From Algibacter lectus (lineage in GTDB: Bacteria; Bacteroidota; Bacteroidia; Flavobacteriales; Flavobacteriaceae): 64,000 nucleotides of DNA. Positions 1 to 11,500 of the stretch are shown piece by piece. Positions within the stretch are counted from its first letter, which is position 1. Every line of letters starts with the position of its first letter. Made by a program: the position numbers and the translations under genes. Under the pieces are notes generated by a model. That model saw nothing but the letters and a program-made list of their open reading frames with translations, was not told the DNA's origin and did no database searches. Location: positions 62,001 through 126,000 of the forward strand of contig NZ_FOLN01000011.1 in assembly GCF_900112395.1 (NCBI RefSeq), in the 5' to 3' direction.

Positions 1-3000
1 GATTCATCATTGTAGAGTGAAACGCATGACTCGTTAATAAAAGCTTATTAGCAATATTTTCTACATCTAATACTTTCGAAAAACTTTCAATTTCATTATC
101 AGGTCCTGACACTACAATTAATCGATCTGAATTGATAGCAGCAATGGATAGTGTTTTAGGAATTATATTTTTAACAAGTTCAACATTAGATCGAACAGAT
201 AACATGCTGCCTCCAGGAAGTTCACTAACTAGCTTACCTCGCATTGTAATAAGATGTAATGCATCTTCTAAAGTAAATATACCCGCTAAATGAGCTGCTA
301 CAAATTCCCCAACACTATGGCCACAAAATAATGTTGGCTTTACCCCCCAACTCATCCATAGTTGTGAAAGTGCGTACTCTACAACAAATAATGCAGGCTG
401 TGTGTATTTGGTGTCTTTTAGCTTTAATTCAGCCTCTTCTGAGTTTTCATCAGGATAAATTATTTGTCTTATGTCTAATTTTATATAAGACTTTAATAAG
501 TCAGCACATTTGTCTACAGCTTCTTTAAATACTTTTTCTTCAGTATAAAGCGATTTACCCATTTGAAGGTATTGTGCACCTTGCCCTGGGAATAAAAAAG
601 CTAATTCACTAGAGGTAATATTTAGTAAATGTGTTTTAATGTTTTTATTGTCGTCTAATAATAATAATTTATGAAAAGCATCTTCTGTATTCTCAGCGAT
701 TATAAATCCTCTATTTGCAAACGAATCTCTAGTATTGACTAAAGAATGAGCAACATCAGCAAGGGAAAAATCAGTATTTGTTTTTAAATAATTCCCTAAT
801 TCAGATTGATATCCTTGTAAACTATTTTGTGTTTTAGCCGACCAAGGCAGAACCTGTAACGATCGCGAAGCACTAGAAACTTTTTGTTCATTTTCATATT
901 CTTCGACAACGATATGCACGTTTGTTCCTCCAACACCAAAAGAGCTAATTCCTGCTTTTCTGAGACCATCAGATTCCCAAGCGTTTAATTTGTTATTAAC
1001 GTAAAACGGGCTGTTTTCAAAATCAATAGATGGATTTGGTTTCTCAAAACCTAATGATGGGGGAATTTGACGATTTTTTAGTGATAATATTGTCTTAATT
1101 ACACCCGCAACACCAGCTGCAGCAGTAAGGTGGCCCATATTACTTTTAATAGTTCCAATAGCACAATACCCGTTAACAGGCTGTTTTCCAAAAGCCATTT
1201 TTAGTCCTTCAATCTCTATTGGGTCACCAATAGGTGTTGCAGTACCATGAGCTTCAATGTAACTAATTTCAGAAGGTTGTGCACCAGCATCAAGTAGCGC
1301 GTTAGATATAGCGCCAGCTTGCCCTTCTGTACTTGGAGCTGTAAAGCTTCCTTTATTACCACCATCATTATTTATACCAACACCTTTTATAACGCCGTAA
1401 ATAATATCTCCATCTGCTTTAGCATCTTCTAAGCTTTTAAGAAGAATTACACCAGCACCATCACTAAATACGGTGCCTTTTCCTTTTTCATCAAAAGAAC
1501 GGCAATGACCATCAGGACTAAGCATAGAACCTTCTTGATAAAGGTGTCCGCTATGAATAGGTGCTGTTATACTTGAGCCTCCTGCCAGAGCAACATCACA
1601 ACGACCATTTCTAATCGCATCTGCAGCTTCAGCTATTGCTAACAATGATGTTGAACAAGCAGAATGTATACTTACAGCAGGTCCTTTAAGGTTTAAATGA
1701 TATGCAGTTCTCGATGATATATAATCTTTTTCATTAACAGTATTTGCCTGAAGTACACCAACTTTATTTAGCAACTCTTTATTAGGCAGTACATTATTTT
1801 TATAATAGGTATTTGTGCCCGTACCCGCATAAACACCAATACTTCCTTTGTAATGTTTAGGTAGGTGACCTGACTGTTCAAGAGTTTCCCAAGCTATTTC
1901 TAAAAATAAACGTTGTTGCGGGTCCATTGCTTCAGCTAGCTTTTGGTTTAGACCAAAAAACTTAGCATCAAACTCCTTTACTGAAGGAACAATCCCTCTT
2001 GCTTTTACATAAAGTGGATCATTTCTTAAAGATTCTGAAATAGAATTATCAAGTTCCTCATAAGTAAAAAATGATGTAGTTTCTTTTCCATTTTTAAGAA
2101 CATCCCATAGCTCATCAATTGATTCAGCTCCGGGGAATCTTCCTGCCATACCAATAATAGCGACATCGCTAGATGCTTTATTCTTTTTTACTTTTGAATA
2201 ATCAATAGAAGGTGCTGTTTTGCCGTCATTTTCAATATACGTTGCTATTTCTTTTATAGTAGGGTGTTGGTAAATTTTTGTTACTGGTATTTTTAGTTTG
2301 AAACGCTTCCTCATTAAGGTTGCTACTTTTTGAGTAAGGAGTGATGTTCCTCCCATTTCAAAAAAGTTGTCATCAATACCTATGCTTGGCACCTGAAGTT
2401 GCTCGCTCCATATCGATGCGATATCTTTTTCTAACTTTGTACGCGGCTTTCTAAAAAGTGGTGCAGAATCTGGCCTTACATATTCTGGTTGTGGTAATTT
2501 TTCTTTATCAATTTTACCATTTGTAGTAATTGGAAATTCGTTTAACCAAATAAAAATTGAAGGAATCATAGATTCAGGAAGAATCTCTTCTAATTGATTA
2601 CGAACAATATTCGAGTCTTGATCAGCTGTTGCAGATTGTAAATAGGCAACCAACCTTGGTTCACCACTTTTTAAATTGTTAACTAAAACTGCGTTTTTTT
2701 TAATATTTGGCAGTGTTTCTATAACTTTTTCAATTTCTCCTAATTCAATTCGATGTCCTCTTATTTTTACTTGTTGATCTCTACGCCCTAAACACAGCAT
2801 TTGTCCATTAGGCAAAAGCTTCCCTAAATCGCCAGAAAAATACATTTTATTATTTGCAACGAAATGATCATCAACAAATGATGCAGTATTAAGTTCGGGC
2901 CTATTTAAATAGCCTAATGATACACCATCACCACCAATAACAATTTCACCTATTTCTCCTTCATTTACATGATTTCCTTTATCGTCTATTAAGTAAGCAT

Positions 3001-3997
3001 GTGTATTTGCAACAGGTTCTCCTATAGTAATTTGAGCCTGATCTTTAAAAATTCTTGTTAAAAAAGCACAAACAGAAGTTTCAGTTGGCCCATAAATATT
3101 CCATAATTCACTACAAAGCTCTAAGAGCTTATTGGCTAAATTTAATGGTACAGGTTCACCACCAATCAACGCTTTAATATTTAAAGGTATTTTCCAATCA
3201 GAATCTAAAAGTAATTGCCAAATACTTGGTGTTCCCCACATTATAGTGATTTGATGTCTCAAAGCTTTTTCCAATAACATCTCACCATCCAACTTTGTTT
3301 CTTCATCAACTAAAACAACACAAGCCCCATGAAGTAATGGAAGAAAAATTTCCAATACCATAATATCAAATGAAATACTAGTAAGTGCGAAAATCTTATC
3401 ATCTCTATTAATTCCGGGGTCTATTCCCATAGAAAAAACGAGATTGATAATATTAAGATGAGAAACCTGAACACCTTTAGGCTTCCCAGTAGATCCCGAA
3501 GTATAAATTATATAAGCAACCGATGATGGTTCTACTTTTAAACCAAGAGAATATGAAGGTTTATCTTTTATATGTTTAACAACATCTTCAACAAAAATAT
3601 TTTTAGACGTATCTGAAAGATCATTTTTAGTCGATTTGCAAATAATATAGCTTGCTTCCGAGTCAGCAATAATCATTTCAAATCTTTTTAAAGGATAGCC
3701 AGTATCAATAGGTACATAAGCAGCACCACATTGCAAAACAGCAAATATAGAAACAAACAGATCAAGAGACCTATCTAATGAAATTGCAACAATTTGACCA
3801 GGACAAACTCCTTTTTCTTTTAAATAATGAGCTGTTTTATTTATCTTAATTTGTAGCTCCTTATAAGAAATTTTAACGTCATCAAACTCTAGGGCAATTG
3901 CATTTGGATAAGCTTGAGATTGCTTTTCTAAAAGTTCATGAAGAGTTGATTTTGGATATTCGAGACTAGGTCCTTTTATTCTGTATGTAGGCTTCAT
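1..3997 (-). CDS. Hybrid NRPS-PKS, A-T-KS-AT (5' part; continues beyond left edge)
   Basis: This is a partial gene of at least 1332 codons, read from ATG at 3997 and open to the window edge. Domains in order: adenylation (about residues 1-510; IIYTSGSTGKPKG, NIYGPTETS, YFSGDLG, LGRRDQQVKIRG), carrier protein (serine in FFEMGGTSLL, about 549), ketosynthase (about 612-1040; SACSTS active cysteine near 779, EAHGTA near 915, KSNMGH near 952) and acyltransferase (from FLFPGQGAQ near 1137, GHSVGE near 1225). The AT carries HAFH at 1322-1325, a motif known to go with malonyl-CoA rather than methylmalonyl-CoA. No condensation domain precedes the A domain, so this looks like a loading module that passes an aminoacyl starter straight to a PKS extension. 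The product is unknown. Domain calls are secure; the loading role is inference. Confidence 0.95.
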   Translation of the reverse strand, partial: MKPTYRIKGPSLEYPKSTLHELLEKQSQAYPNAIALEFDDVKISYKELQIKINKTAHYLKEKGVCPGQIVAISLDRSLDLFVSIFAVLQCGAAYVPIDTGYPLKRFEMIIADSEASYIICKSTKNDLSDTSKNIFVEDVVKHIKDKPSYSLGLKVEPSSVAYIIYTSGSTGKPKGVQVSHLNIINLVFSMGIDPGINRDDKIFALTSISFDIMVLEIFLPLLHGACVVLVDEETKLDGEMLLEKALRHQITIMWGTPSIWQLLLDSDWKIPLNIKALIGGEPVPLNLANKLLELCSELWNIYGPTETSVCAFLTRIFKDQAQITIGEPVANTHAYLIDDKGNHVNEGEIGEIVIGGDGVSLGYLNRPELNTASFVDDHFVANNKMYFSGDLGKLLPNGQMLCLGRRDQQVKIRGHRIELGEIEKVIETLPNIKKNAVLVNNLKSGEPRLVAYLQSATADQDSNIVRNQLEEILPESMIPSIFIWLNEFPITTNGKIDKEKLPQPEYVRPDSAPLFRKPRTKLEKDIASIWSEQLQVPSIGIDDNFFEMGGTSLLTQKVATLMRKRFKLKIPVTKIYQHPTIKEIATYIENDGKTAPSIDYSKVKKNKASSDVAIIGMAGRFPGAESIDELWDVLKNGKETTSFFTYEELDNSISESLRNDPLYVKARGIVPSVKEFDAKFFGLNQKLAEAMDPQQRLFLEIAWETLEQSGHLPKHYKGSIGVYAGTGTNTYYKNNVLPNKELLNKVGVLQANTVNEKDYISSRTAYHLNLKGPAVSIHSACSTSLLAIAEAADAIRNGRCDVALAGGSSITAPIHSGHLYQEGSMLSPDGHCRSFDEKGKGTVFSDGAGVILLKSLEDAKADGDIIYGVIKGVGINNDGGNKGSFTAPSTEGQAGAISNALLDAGAQPSEISYIEAHGTATPIGDPIEIEGLKMAFGKQPVNGYCAIGTIKSNMGHLTAAAGVAGVIKTILSLKNRQIPPSLGFEKPNPSIDFENSPFYVNNKLNAWESDGLRKAGISSFGVGGTNVHIVVEEYENEQKVSSASRSLQVLPWSAKTQNSLQGYQSELGNYLKTNTDFSLADVAHSLVNTRDSFANRGFIIAENTEDAFHKLLLLDDNKNIKTHLLNITSSELAFLFPGQGAQYLQMGKSLYTEEKVFKEAVDKCADLLKSYIKLDIRQIIYPDENSEEAELKLKDTKYTQPALFVVEYALSQLWMSWGVKPTLFCGHSVGEFVAAHLAGIFTLEDALHLITMRGKLVSELPGGSMLSVRSNVELVKNIIPKTLSIAAINSDRLIVVSGPDNEIESFSKVLDVENIANKLLLTSHAFHSTMMN

Positions 3998-4326
3998 TTT
4001 TTACATTTATCAATACTTTACAATAATATATTAGTGGGCTCCATTTTTTCGAACTATAAAACATAGTTTTATAACAAGAAACAGGTTGTCACTATTTCAA
4101 AAAAACATATTATTTAAGTATCTTTTTAATAATTTACAAAGTTTGGATTTATTTGAGAGGGGGAAGTTTTATCTTTATAATTGTATTACAAATCAAAAAT
4201 AATTACTATTTCAATGAACAACAATAATTTCCTTTTTGCAGTATTTATTAACGTTAAAATGCAACATCCAAAATAAACAAACCCTCAAAATGCTTTTTTC
4301 ACATTAAAAAGCAGATTTCATAACAT
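3998..4326. other. Gene-free gap between methyltransferase and NRPS-PKS
   Basis: This is AT-rich spacer with no convincing reading frame. Its left half should hold the promoter and leader of the NRPS-PKS gene, which begins at 3997 on the minus strand. Its right edge holds a weak hairpin after the methyltransferase stop. I see no clear -33/-7 promoter pair. Confidence 0.5.
4291..4313 (-). terminator. Weak hairpin after methyltransferase gene
   Basis: An 8-bp perfect inverted repeat (TGCTTTTT / AAAAAGCA, 7-nt loop) lies 13 bp downstream of the methyltransferase stop. On the minus strand it is followed by TTTT, as an intrinsic terminator would be. The stem is AT-rich and short, so terminator strength is uncertain. 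Confidence 0.4.
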
Positions 4327-5175
4327 TTAGCTTTTTGCACCGACAAGACATTGAATATATTGCTCATTCCAATCCTTATGAGACATATGCCATATTGTAA
4401 ATCCTGCATTTTTAAAAAGCTTGGAGTAATTATGAGAGAAGGAACGCTCATGTCCGTAAAGCTGTGAATTTGGGTTTAATCCAAAATCATGATCTAGACC
4501 ATTAGGTTCCATGGCCACAAAATAACTTTTGCCTAAATTATTTATTTGTTTTAAAAAATCATTTAATTGCTCCTCTGTAAAATACTCTAAAACGCCTCCT
4601 GCTGTCAGAAAAACAGTATTAGGCTTACCATTTTTTTCAACCCACTTAACAGCATCTGAAGCGACAAATTCTAACTTAATATTGTTTGAAAACTTATCCC
4701 GATTACTACTTATTTGATCTTCACTAAGATCGATACCTACGAAGCGATTAATCTCAGGAAACTTTGAACTTAAATAGTTTAAAACATTACCTTTTCCCGT
4801 ACCAATCTCCACAAATGTTGTAAAAGCCTCAGGTTCACTAGATAACTCTTCCTTAAGAAGATCCAATATATAAGAACAATTGGGTAAAAAATGACTATTA
4901 AAATTATCGTCTGTAGATGAGAAAAAAGCATTCCCCTGATTTTTCCAAAAATTTTGATGCAAATTTGCTAAAGTATCATTATCGGCCTTGCCCTCAACTT
5001 TTTTCATAATAGCATCACGCATGAGACGTTCTGAAATACTTAAACTATTCTTCATAACAAGCGTCATTCCTTTTTCTGATAATTCCTTAGCCTTTCTAGG
5101 AAACAAAAAAACAAGAAAATTACCAACGGTAAATGATAAAACTCGTAAAATGGTAGAGCGTAATTTTTTAATCAT
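4327..5175 (-). CDS. Class I SAM-dependent methyltransferase
   Basis: A 282-residue protein with a Rossmann-type SAM-binding core. Motif I is FVEIGTGKGN at residues 121-130, followed by VGIDLSEDQ at about 146-154, whose acidic residue would bind the SAM ribose, and by VFLTAGGVLEYF further on. The hydrophobic stretch at residues 8-25 could be a membrane-associating segment. It lies on the same strand as and downstream in orientation to nothing else; the NRPS-PKS follows after a 329-bp gap, so a tailoring role for the NRPS-PKS product is possible but unproven. The substrate cannot be read from the sequence. Confidence 0.8.
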   Translation of the reverse strand: MIKKLRSTILRVLSFTVGNFLVFLFPRKAKELSEKGMTLVMKNSLSISERLMRDAIMKKVEGKADNDTLANLHQNFWKNQGNAFFSSTDDNFNSHFLPNCSYILDLLKEELSSEPEAFTTFVEIGTGKGNVLNYLSSKFPEINRFVGIDLSEDQISSNRDKFSNNIKLEFVASDAVKWVEKNGKPNTVFLTAGGVLEYFTEEQLNDFLKQINNLGKSYFVAMEPNGLDHDFGLNPNSQLYGHERSFSHNYSKLFKNAGFTIWHMSHKDWNEQYIQCLVGAKS

Positions 5176-5577
5176 ATAATATGTTCTTTTTCAAAACTAA
5201 TTTAAGCTTTAGAGTTAAATTTTTATTCTATTTAACACCTCAAATTCTATTATTTAGTTTCTGTAACTCTTTACAATAATAACAAAATACAACAAATTAA
5301 CTATCCTGATTGAGTATAAAACCACTACACATGTTGTACTCAAAACTCACTTTAAGTCTAAAAACCAGAACCTTATGATGAGATTAAAATATTAGAATAA
5401 AAACCAAATTTCTAATACCCAAACCTTTTTAAACTCAGCAATACAGAATTACAACTAAAAAAAACACTCAATACAACACCCATAAAAGGAGATACGTCGA
5501 ACAAAGAAAACTTAAAGCTTTGTTAAATCTTATTTTCCATATATTTATTTTTTTATTAAAATAATCAAGATAATGAT
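5176..5577. other. Divergent intergenic region, methyltransferase / giant adhesin
   Basis: 402 bp of AT-rich DNA between divergently transcribed genes. It must contain both promoters, but I could not identify a convincing TANNTTTG box. There is no supported reading frame, RNA gene or terminator-like hairpin. Confidence 0.4.
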
Positions 5578-8500
5578 ATGTGGCACTATAGGTCCCTCCT
5601 TATATCCCTAATACTACCAAGCATACTTTTTTCACAAAATATCACCCCTTCAATTGAAATTAGCGATGTGGGAGGTTTAACAGATATTTTGGTAGATTGT
5701 GATTATCCCACGGATGCTGACCGTTGTTTTGTTTTACAAGCCAATTATACCACTATTTACGAAACCACTTCTTACCAAGTAAACAGTATACCTTTTACTA
5801 ACTTATCTGGTTTAACAAATGAGAATTCGGTAACCGTTTCTGCTGACGATAAATGGAGTTCTGTTTTACCCTTACCTTTCGATTTTTGTTTTTATAACGA
5901 AGGTTTCAATTCCTTTATTCTTGGAGATAATGGTCTAATCAGTTTCAACACGACACTGGCTCTTGCAGATAGCCCTTATTTTTCAGGAAGTTTACCAAAC
6001 TCATCCATGCCAACCAATGCTATATTTGGTGCTTATCACGATTTAACAAACGATAACAATGTATTTGGTTGCACCGACGACCCGAGCACACCAGAAAACG
6101 AATGTGGCGAAATTAAAACCTATATTACAGGCACCGCTCCACAACGAACCTTTGTTATTAGTTACGAAAACTTAAACCATTTTAATTGCGAAAACACAAG
6201 GTCTACAACTCAAATTGTACTCTACGAAACTTCAAATATTATTGATGTTTATATCAAGGACAAACCAATTAACTGCGAAACAACATCTGGAGCTTATCGA
6301 AAAAATGCTTTAATAGGAATTCAAAATGAAGATGGAACTTCTGCAACAACGCCTACCGACAGAAATTCTGGTATATGGAGCGCCACTAATGAAGCTTGGC
6401 GGTTTACACCAAACGGAATTCCAACAACGGTAGTTCAATGGCGAGATGCTAGCAACACACTCATTGCAACAGGCGATCAAATAACCATTTGCCCAGAAGA
6501 ATCGACAAGTTATACCGCAAGAGTTACTTACGATATGTGTATTGGCACCGATGTTGTTTTAGAAGATACCATAGATATTACCATTGATTTCTCTTACCCA
6601 ATAGCTATAGACAATGTGCAAACCGTATGCGACATTGACTTGGTTGGAGAAGAGACTATAGATTTAACAACCTATGCGCCATTAATGGTTGGTACACAAA
6701 CTGGTTTAGTGTTGAGTTATTATAATTCTCCAGACGATGCAAAAAATGAAACTAACCCTATACCTACTCCAGAGAACTACCTATTAACAAACCCAACAGA
6801 AAACATATATGTTAGATTACAACGTGGCGTTGGTTGCTTTGATGTAGGTACATTAACCGTTAATCTAGAAGAATTAGCAACCTCACAACTCTCTCAAATT
6901 TCAGAATGCGATGTAGATAATGATAATTCAGAAATTATAACATTTTCCGATTACACCACGCAAATTATTGGTAGCCAATCTAGCGCTACACTTACGTATC
7001 ATTTAAATCAAAATGAAGCTGAAAACAATCTAAATCCGCAAACCAATCTAACCGCTGCAAATGGCGATTCTGTTTTTGTTCGCTTAACGCTTCAACCCGA
7101 TGAATCTTGCCCAAATATTGTAGAAATACCCATAGTTCTAAATCCTGTTCCCGTTGTTGCACCTATTGAGGTTACGCTTTGTTCTAATATTGCTATTTAC
7201 AATTTAACACAACATGAAACAGATGTACAATCGAACAATACCGCGGCTTTAAACTTTAGTTATCATCTTTATGAAAGTTGGGCGGAAAGAAACATTTATC
7301 CTTTTGATCCAAATGCCACGAGCAATCCTATAGACCCAGAAGTTTACCGTTTAAATAGCGCTTCTCAAATTTGGGTACGATCGTACACATCAAATGGTTG
7401 TGTTGAAGTTTTCCCTATAAATTTCACATATATTGATGGTGTAACCGTCCAAAACGATAACCAAGTCAGTACGGGAACTATTTTCGATTTAACCACATCT
7501 ATCAATGATATGGTAACCGATTTAACAGGTATTACTGTTCAATATTACGATTCTGAAAATGGAGCACAAATACAAGATCCGAGCAGTTTAATAAGTGATC
7601 CTGCTAATTTTGGGGTTACCAATCCTGAAACCGAAGTCTTTGTTGTTTTCACCAATACAGATTCTGGCTGTATCACCATAGGAAGTATCGAATTAGAGTC
7701 TGTTGGATTTTCCGGAGGAGCTATCGATGGAGATTTTCAAATTTGTGATACCGATAACGATTCCGAAGAATTAGTAACATTGAGCGCATATGATGATAGC
7801 TTAATTTCTAGTTTTGATGATTCTAGACACATGATTGTTACCTATCATATTTTAGAAACCGATGCCAATGCCAACACGGGGGCTATTACCGAAATAAACA
7901 TTACTACACCTACAACCCTTTATGCTCGTATTGCATTAGTTTTTGAAGGAACAGAACTCGATTTTACTGTGGAAGAAGTTAATTTAGATTTTCAAACCAC
8001 CATACTTCTAAATCCAGTTTTAGCAACTATTTGCGACGAATTTGGTAACAACAGAGAAATACATGACATTACTCAATATGAAGACGACATCACTACAGAA
8101 ACAGGTGCCATTTTCGAATATGAAGACATTTACGGACGAGACATTAGCTCACCAGAAACCTACAACATTATTGGACCAACACGAATTATTAATGTCTTTG
8201 TAACTACTCCTGACGGCTGTACAACAGAAACCGATATTACGTTCGATTTTTACCCAATAATTACTACAAACGACGCCGAAATTGAAGCTTGTGACAGCGA
8301 CAACAATAATGAAGAGTTAATTAACCTAAACGATGCTTTACCAGATGTAAACATAAATTTTATAAACTATGAAGCTTCTTTTTACAATACCGAAGCGGAA
8401 GCAGAAACAGGCGAACCTACAGCACAAATACCAACACCTGAAAATTATTTAGCAACATCTAACCATTCCGTTTTTGTTCGTTTATATAATACAACCACAA

Positions 8501-11500
8501 CATGCTATAACATAGCCGAAATAGAAATAACAATTGTCTCCATACCCGAGTTGCGATCTAATATGCTAAGTCTTTGTGATTTTGAAAATGATGGTATTGA
8601 AAACAATGTTGATTTATCCAATTTCAACTCAGAGATAATTGGAACTCAAAACAACATCAATTTAACGTATTACAACAGTTTAGATGATGCAAATAATAAA
8701 AACACACCAATAACTACGGCGAATATAACAAACACCACAACCCTATTTGTTAATCTTTCCGCGCCAGATGGTTGCGATATTTCTGGAGCCATTAACTTCA
8801 GCTTAATTTCCTCACCAGTAGTTAACAACATTGATGTTACCGTTTGCGATAACTTCACCGATGGCAGCGAATATTACGACTTGCGCTTAAGTCATGACGC
8901 TATCATTTCTGACCCTGCAAATCATACATTCCGTTATTTTACTTCAGAAAACAATGCTATTAATAACAGTGGAGCAATTTCATATAGATATCTAATTACT
9001 AGTGTTCCGCAAACTATTTATATAAGGGTTACAAATAGAACCACGGGATGTTTTTCAATTGCTGAAATAACATTAAATTTCTCTTTTCCTATCACTGTAA
9101 ACGACACCGAACTTACGGCTTGCGACGATGATTTCAACCTTTCCGAAGAGTTTGATTTAACCACTGCTATTCCGGCTATGTTAGCCAATACTACAGGACT
9201 TGATATTACTTATTACTCCGATGAAGTAGGCGCACAAACCGCAAATACAACTTTTCTAATTTCAACACCCGAAAATCACAATACAGCTTCAGAAACCGAT
9301 AATATTTTTGTTAGATTCGACAATACATTAACGGGCTGTTTTTCTATAGGTCGCGTTATTTTAAAAGTACTCGCTACACCTAAATTAATTGATAGCAGTC
9401 ATACTATTTGCGATACCGATTTCGACGGATTTTACACGCTAGACTTAAGCGACTTAAATGCATTAATCATCCAAGACCACACCAATCTAGTGTTCGCATA
9501 CTTCACCTCATTCTCAAATGCTGAAAATGAAACAGGAGCTATTTCTAACACTACAAATTATGCCATTCCAAATGATAATCATACTGTATATATTCGAGTA
9601 GAAAATCAATTTGATTGTTGGGCTGTTGCAGCAGTTAATATCAGTATTAGAACATCTACCAATGTTAATACTGTTACCGAAACTTTAGAAGCCTGTGACG
9701 ATGATTTAGACAATTACTCCTTTTTCGATTTAACGTCTTTCGAAAATTTATTCACTACCGAAATTGGAGCTACTTTTAGATATTTTAACACCAGAATGGA
9801 TGCTAATTTGGAGCAAAGCCAAATTCCAAATCCAACAGCACATCAAAATGTAAATCCAAATTCGCAAACTGTTTTTGTTCGAGTGTCTGTTCCCGATAAA
9901 TGTGATAATATTACGAGTTTCAATATTGAGACTATCCATATTACCCCACCAACGCTAACCAAAGCAACCTTTTGCGCGGGCACTTCTGTGGTTTTAGATA
10001 TGGGTCCAACTTACTCAACGTATACCTGGAGCACAACAGAAACCACACAATCCATTGAAGTTTCCGTTGCAGGAACTTACAGCGTAACTTTAGAAGATAG
10101 CGATGGCTGTATTGGTACATTTGATGTTGAAGTTGAAGAGTTACCTCTACCAAACGTAATTGCAACATCCATTACAGAATGTGATTATACAGGTATTGCC
10201 GATGGATTAATGCAATTTAACCTTCATGATTATGACATTCAAGTTACAGGCAACAACAGCAACGTTACAACTCACTTTTACTTATCGCAAAGTGAATTAG
10301 ACAATGATTCCAACGAACAAAGCGCAACATTTACAAACACTACAAATCCGCAAACTGTTTACGTAAAAGTAGTAGATAATACCACAGGCTGTTTCGATTC
10401 TACAACGCTTACATTAAATAGTAGTTTTATAGAGTTAACGCCAAATACTTATGAAATTTGCGATACCGATTTCGATGGTAATTACAGCTTCAACCTTAGC
10501 CAATTAAACACTCTAGTAGTTGCAAACACCACTAACCTAGCTTTTGAATATTACAATTCGCAAACCAATGCCGAAAACCAAAATTCAGCACTTTCCGGTA
10601 TTTACACCATCCCGAATAATAATCATGATGTTTATGTTCGAGTAGAAAACAGTTTAGGTTGTGCCTATATCACTTCCGTGGAAATACAACACAGAGCGGA
10701 CACTTCCGTGGAAACGGTTACCGAAATACTAGAATCTTGTGACGATGATTTAGATGATTATGCCATATTCGATTTAACATCTTTTGAAAACTTATTTACT
10801 ACCGAAATTGGAGCTACTTTTAGATATTTTAACACCAGAATGGATGCTAATTTGGAGCAAAGCCAAATTCCAAATCCAACAGCACATCAAAATGTAAATC
10901 CAAATTCGCAAACTATTTTTGTTCGAGTATCTGTTCCCGATAAATGTGATAATATTACGAGTTTCAATATTGAGACTATCCATATTACCCCACCAACGCT
11001 AACCAAAGCAACCTTTTGCGCTGGCACTTCTGTGGTTTTAGAGATGGGGCCAAATTACTCAACGTATACCTGGAGCACAACAGAAACCACACAATCCATT
11101 GAAGTTTCCGTTGCAGGAACTTACAGCGTAACTTTAGAAGATAGCGATGGCTGTATTGGTACATTTGATGTTGAAGTTGAAGAGTTACCTCTACCAAACG
11201 TAATTGCAACATCCATTACAGAATGTGATTATACAGATATTGCCGATGGATTAATGCAATTTAATCTTCATGATTATGACAATCAAGTTACAGCAAATAA
11301 CAGCAACGTTACAACTCACTTCTACTTATCGCAAAGCGAATTAGACAATGATTCCAACGAACAAAGCGCAACGTTTACAAACACTACAAATCCGCAAACC
11401 ATTTACGTAAAGGTAATTGATAATACTACCGGTTGTTTCGATTCTACAACGCTTACATTAAATAGTAGTTTTATAGAGTTAACGCCAGCCATATTATATG

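Noticed and set aside
331-528. Short plus-strand frame at the left edge
   Set aside because: It is antisense to the acyltransferase domain of the NRPS-PKS, which has strong motifs through this region.
9748-11212. Open frames on the minus strand inside the adhesin (63- and 75-codon pairs)
   Set aside because: They are antisense shadows that occur twice because of the 1044-bp duplication; no start signals or known motifs.
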